Position numbers and translations under genes: made by a program. The notes beneath the pieces are model-generated. The model had not been told where the DNA came from. It worked only from the letters and a program-made list of their open reading frames with translations, and did no database searches. Shown here one piece after another: positions 59,801 through 64,000 of a stretch of DNA of 64,000 nucleotides. The DNA is from Diorhabda sublineata. Taxonomy: Eukaryota > Arthropoda > Insecta > Coleoptera > Chrysomelidae. The stretch's first letter is position 1, and each line of letters begins with the position of its first letter. The stretch covers positions 24,160,488-24,224,487 of the forward strand of contig NC_079480.1 in assembly GCF_026230105.1 (NCBI RefSeq), written 5' to 3'.

Positions 59801-62800
59801 ATTTTTAGTCCCTGTCAGCATGGCCGCTGCCAACAAAACTACCCACTTATGTGGATCCTACCGAGAAAGTGTTTCCCACAAATCGGCAAGAAATAAACAT
59901 TTGTGGTACGATAACGACAGGCCCTATAATGGACAAAGAGCAATTTCTTGGAAACGAAATTGCGGATTTGGATTCGTACGTTTGTGTAAATCCGTACGAC
60001 GTGAATCCGCTATTAGACAGTACAGATTTGCGCTCTCTAACGCTACGAACCGATATTCCGCTCAAGGTAAGATCGCCGCGAGAAACGGGACGCACCGAAC
60101 AGATTTGTACCAGTACCTTCTCCATTTTATATTTATATATCTATATACATGATCTCATCATTTTAGATCTTCAGTGCACAAAAATCATTAGTATATTATC
60201 ATAAACCGTTTTGTTTCAAGTGTTTCTTATTCTAAATTCTTTTCAATTCACATTTTGGCTAGGTTTAACCAGATGATGAGAAGATGAAACTTCTTTCTTC
60301 AACTTAAGATTTTGTGTCATCTTTTGAAACTATGAGAAGCCTAATTGGATGGGTAGTCATCTTATTCTCTCTACATCTTGCTCCTAAAGGCTCTCCAAAA
60401 CTGGAGTAACCTTTAGACGTCGAAGGCTTTAATGCAAGACTCTTCAACTAGGTCAAATTCCAAGATTTTCCTTCTGGAGTTGATGAGAAGATGCTCAATC
60501 TGAGGGTCGCATCCATATGAGTGGAGGCATGCCTCTTACCCTTCCTCCAAAGCTTAATCTGTAATGGATTCCTAACGCAAGTTCATGTCCTGTCAGTGGT
60601 TAACTGGTTCTTACCTAGGTTAGCTTCTGAGTCCTCTAGTTCAGGGTTCCAGTTGCCAGCTATGTGGGTTACATACATTGGCTACATTCCACTCCATTTT
60701 GTCTAGATCAAGGCTATAACTTTGTTAGTACGAAAAAGAAAATTCAAAGATCTATTGTCAAAATAGAAATACCATATTCTATTTTTGTTTAAGGTTGAGG
60801 AGTCTTTCTGTGGCGTAGAAAGATTCTCCTCTTATAAAAGTTTTGGAAGAAGCAGCAAACAGGAAGTGATTGTGGCTTTCTGGATCTTAATACCACTAGA
60901 TCCAAAAAATATTTAGATCTCAGTAAAGCATAGCAAAAATTTCCTTACAAATGCTCTGCTGCATCAGGAAACACCCAATAATACCATTGAATGTATGAAT
61001 GTGGATTGTGTGGATAGGAGGATCTAACCTCAATTTATCTAGTTTTTGAATCCCTCTTCGTTGCAATTTTTCCTAAAAAACTGAAGGATTCAAGTTTCAA
61101 CAATTTTGACGTCTGGTCTTGCAGCGGCATAGATACAACATTCCAGAAACTTGGTTCGATACCAAATTTATCAGAACTCTAGTGGATGGAGACGCTATTG
61201 TGGACGAAAACAAATTTGATGAGGACCACAGTAGACCTGAAGGAAATTTCTGTTCACCTGGTTCCAGTAGACCTAAAGAACATTTCTGTTCACATGATCT
61301 TGTTGGATCAAAGATACAATCCTCTTTAAACCAGCATAGGTACCAAATTTTATCAGAATTCTAGTGGTTGGAGAAGCTATTGTTGACGAAAACAATTTTG
61401 ATGTGGATCATAGTAGATCTAAAGGACCTGGTCTTGTTGGAACTAGTGAATGGGAAGCTGTTGTTGACAATAAAAGATTTTATAAGGATCCCAATAGACC
61501 TAAACGAAATTTCAGTTCCTACATCAGAACGTTGGGATTGGCACAACAAACTTTTTAAAGTTGAAGAGCAATCGGAATCCATAATTCATGTCTAAATGGT
61601 TGACATATTGAAATTATTTTTCTTCTTAAAACCGTCTTGTATGACCCGTTGTTAGCTTTTTGGAAAATTATATTTGTATCTTTAAATTTAGGTCAAACAT
61701 CATAGAAAACGCTTCGAAGATTTATTCCCCGTTTTGTAGCTTTTATTTTAATAATCAAGACGCTTAAAACAAAACAAATAAGTTTTAAATATATAAATTT
61801 TTATGCTTTGACGAATAAAATGATTTAATATTTATTAAAAAATTGTTATTTTTTTGTTTATAATTTTAAATTTTTGTTGGTATAGGTCGAATCCAGTGCC
61901 ACTCCACCAAGCCAATCCGCAATAAACGGAGGCATGTTTTACGAGACCCAAAAGAGAATCAAATTGGAAATGGAGGAATTTGGAGATCTCTCCCCATTCG
62001 TTTCACAAAGACAAATAATCTCAAATTCCGTACATGAACTTCAAACACCGATTTTTGGTAAGTATTTTTTTTAGAATCTCATTACTTTTTTCTTTTATTA
62101 TTTTTTCAGATCATTTGTGAATGTATCAAAACTACTTTTCCTTTTGTATTTTTTCTCCTTTTTTTGTCTTCCCTTATCACCCAACCTCAAAATAAAGTCA
62201 TAAGCTTGTATAAGTCGATAAACAGTAAGTGAAGTCCAACATTTTGCCTAGTTTTTTGTTCTTCCCCCTTGTCTAACACCACCTTGATATTTCTTGCAAA
62301 TTTGGCATAATTTTTTTGGCGAATAACTTAATCTGACATTCCTCTGTCTCATCTTAAACACTTTAAATGTCTTGTCCAAAATCCTATTGATATTCCTCCA
62401 CAAATTTTACATCATTTTTATGGTGATTATCTCGTCTGAAGTTCCTCCTTTTTGTCTAAAACCGTCTTGATATTTCATTTTTGTGGTGAATATATGGTTC
62501 GATATTCTTCCGTCTTGAGTCAATTCCCCTTGATGTTTTCCCCAAATATTGCACCATTTTTATAGACAATATCTGTACTGATGTTCCCTCTTCTTGTTCG
62601 AAACCCCTCCTCAAAATTCTCCAACTTTTTGTAATACATTTCCATAAGCATATTTTGAATAATTAACCTAAAGATACACCAATTAGTCGCCATTATACTC
62701 CACGTTTTTTTTTTCAGTTGTTTTTTCTCCATATTTTTTTTATTAATTCACAGATCTTTTGTGGTACTTTCTCCCTTTTTTAGACTTCATCCAACTCCTC

Positions 62801-63605
62801 TACATCTATTTCTATGAAAATTCAATCATCTGTAAGTTTCTCTATTTCTTTAAGGTCCTCGTGTTCTAATTCATCATTTTCTAGCCCAGTTTGTATCATC
62901 ACACCCTTCATCAACTCTTCTAAATGTTGTAATCATCCTTGCGGATCTGGTATCAATTGTTCCTATTCATTCCTATAGAAATCCTTGGAATTATATAATT
63001 TTTCGAATCCTTTTTTTTACCTCTTGGTAGAAATTTCTGTTTGTTTATATTTTTTTTTCATTTTTTAAAGACAACTTTTTTTTCCAGATAAGTCTGCTTT
63101 CGATTACAATTCAAGCATCTATCAGAAAAACGCCCAGGCAGATTTACACGTAAAGTTGAAATACGATGCACTCTACCTCGGCAATAATCGCCAAGGCGAT
63201 ATGTCACATAATTCGGAGATCACGCATCGAAATATTCCAACTTCAAATAATAATCAACAATATTATGATACAACTATATATTCACCTACATCAGAAAATG
63301 GTACATACATCGAAAGGAAATCGTCTAGTGCTACTTTGTTCGATTTCGATATGAACGATAGTGTTAGTGTTAATTCTAATGGACATTCTTCTTATCCGTC
63401 GCCTACGATGGACACTAATAATTTAATGACGGTTGAAACACCCAACGAAATCGAAGAATCGACTTCAACGTCGAAACCTCGACTATTTTTGGATATTGGA
63501 TTGAAACAACAATCTAATGTTTATGATATTAACACGCCCAGTATAATAGCCGAAGTAGTCAGTTTGGAATCGACCGGTTTCAATATCTTAGATCTTGTTA
63601 ACGAC
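56869..63605 (+). CDS. N-terminal exons of an unrecognised, probably regulatory protein (continues past window)
   Basis: Exons in phase: 56869-56888 (ATG at 56880), 59809-60066, 61886-62057, 63088-63605; 319 codons so far. The protein begins MPQSLSAWPLPTKLPTYVDP, then TEKVFPTNRQEINICGT, NEIADLDSYVCVNPYDVNPL, MFYETQKRIKLEMEEFGDLS and a Ser/Thr/Asn-rich part (ATLFDFDMNDSVSVNSNG), ending LESTGFNILDLVND. Low complexity, acidic-hydrophobic patches and no folded domain suggest the N-terminal activation region of a transcription factor. A CREBRF/REPTOR-type bZIP factor is one guess, but no DNA-binding domain is visible in the window, so I leave it unnamed. Long first introns full of repeats and a separate 5' leader fit a regulated gene. 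Confidence 0.7.
57168..59000 (-). mobile_element. Retrotransposon RNase H fragments, locally triplicated
   Basis: Minus strand, three copies of one ~307-bp unit (marker CTCAAGGTG at about 57181, 57490, 57795) encode SHPEFLWMPRHREFRANQAS and HPKLLWMPGYRDSSANQASC. A related piece follows at 58640-58800. At 58865-58960 the minus frame reads NIKNLTLIWLQVHQGIPGNE and EAASLSK then stop. W.PGH.GI.GNE.AD is the RNase H C-terminal block of insect non-LTR retrotransposons. All copies are broken. Confidence 0.65.
59001..59808. other. Intron, retroelement-derived in part
   Basis: A 191-residue plus-strand open frame covers 58816-59391, but it lies antisense to the RNase H fragment and has no recognised domain. 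At 59597-59650 AACAGGACCTGCTTCACGG is a diverged member of the repeat seen at 6131 and 7343. Confidence 0.45.
59809..60066 (+). CDS. Exon 2 of the unrecognised protein
   Basis: Acceptor TATTTTTAG, donor GTAAGA; 86 codons, phase 0 at both ends. It encodes SLSAWPLPTKLPTYVDPTEK to RSLTLRTDIPLK. A second frame is also open across the exon, but only this one continues into exon 3 (VESSATPPSQSAINGGMFYE). Confidence 0.75.
60067..61885. other. Intron with an old coding-like repeat
   Basis: Three related segments start near 61183, 61364 and 61448; the first two copies (TACCAAATTT at 61159 and 61340) are 181 bp apart. Their plus frames read DGDAIVDENKFDEDHSRPEG, VGEAIVDENNFDVDHSRSKG and WEAVVDNKRFYKDPNRPKRN. 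Origin unknown; probably part of a decayed element. The rest holds nothing recognised. Confidence 0.45.
61886..62057 (+). CDS. Exon 3 of the unrecognised protein
   Basis: Acceptor TTGGTATAG, donor GTAAGT. It encodes VESSATPPSQSAINGG, MFYETQKRIKLEMEEFGDLS and VSQRQIISNSVHELQTPIF; ends with one base of an Asp codon. Confidence 0.75.
62058..63087. other. Intron, T-rich
   Basis: Strongly T/C-biased on the plus strand with many TTGATATTCCTCC-like phrases, perhaps a degenerate repeat. No exon seen. The minus open frame at 62520-62732 is unrecognised. Confidence 0.4.
63088..63605 (+). CDS. Exon 4 of the unrecognised protein
   Basis: Acceptor TTTTTTTCCAG, donor GTAAGT; 172 codons after completing Asp. 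It encodes KSAFDYNSSIYQKNAQADLH, then Ser/Asn/Thr-rich sequence and PSIIAEVVSLESTGFNILDL. The longest exon in this gene within the window. Confidence 0.8.
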
Positions 63606-63670
63606 GTAAGTTCGTTTTGTTTCCATATATTTCAACCAAATTGTTACTATACTGTCTGGAATTATTTTAT

Positions 63671-64000
63671 AATCCTTATATGTAATAAGAAAAAGATGAT
63701 GAACTTAACCTAATTTGTACACAGTTATAAATGTCATTACGTACAAGAAATTTAAGGTCTCGAACGTACCTCGTATTAATCAATTTGTTGATCCTTATAT
63801 GTGGCAGAAAAAGATGAAGAACTTTTACACAGCTATGAATGTCATAAAAAAATACAAGATCTTCTACTTAGCCCAACGCACCTGATATTATCTGATCATC
63901 CTGGAATTCTTTTTCAACTCGTTGCCAACGTCAAGTGGCAGAAACTTTTTCATCGCCTACAAGATTTTAATATCTTGAGGTTTCCAGCACGTACCTGATA
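63671..64000. repeat. ~120-bp direct repeats at the right edge
   Basis: GATCCTTATATGT(AAT/GGC)AG... AAAAAGATGA is at 63670 and 63790. ACGTACCTCGTATTA and ACGCACCTGATATTA end each unit. A third, weaker copy (GTGGCAGAAACTTTTTCA) ends CACGTACCTGATA at the window edge. Confidence 0.6.

Overview
The window is AT-rich nuclear DNA of a eukaryote, most likely a holometabolous insect and possibly a beetle. The genes have introns with consensus GT/AG sites. Nearby non-coding DNA carries relics of Tc1, mariner and RNase H/reverse-transcriptase elements, foldback repeats and long tandem satellites. The order-level guess rests on general character only and is weak.

Region 1 (about 1-34,500, + strand) is dominated by one large gene, the axonemal protein CFAP44. 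I can join 23 exons with matching phases into about 1,837 residues ending in a stop at 34,494; the N-terminal exons lie upstream of the window. Two of its introns hold long satellite arrays: about 3.2 kb of 72/77-bp units (1,798-5,044) and about 9.9 kb of 294-bp units (8,720-18,612). Two intronless genes sit on the same strand inside other introns: the proteasome regulator PI31 (21,619-22,485) and a secreted leucine-rich-repeat protein (29,496-30,620).

Region 2 (35,507-41,629, - strand) is NUB1, the UBL/UBA adaptor that delivers NEDD8/FAT10-type cargo to the proteasome. It has ten exons, complete, 593 residues, and is tail-to-tail with CFAP44. Region 3 (42,046-45,926, + strand) is SAS10/UTP3, a small-subunit processome protein. 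It has nine exons, complete, 437 residues, and is head-to-head with NUB1 across about 416 bp that probably act as a shared promoter.

Region 4 (about 46,000-64,000) is gene-poor. It holds diverged tandem repeats, a CpG-rich degenerate repeat block (52,530-54,070), a mariner relic with matching inverted ends (54,776-56,559) and retrotransposon RNase H fragments (57,168-59,000). The N-terminal coding exons of an unrecognised, probably regulatory protein are threaded through its 3' part, starting with a 20-nt exon at 56,869-56,888 and running off the right edge.

The genes do not form one pathway. CFAP44 is a flagellar structural gene, SAS10 acts in ribosome biogenesis, and PI31 and NUB1 both connect to the 26S proteasome but are separated by about 13 kb. 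The most distinctive features are the satellite-filled introns of a sperm-flagellum-type gene, two intronless genes nested in it, a decayed tandem copy of one of its exons, and many independent foldback repeats in transcribed introns.
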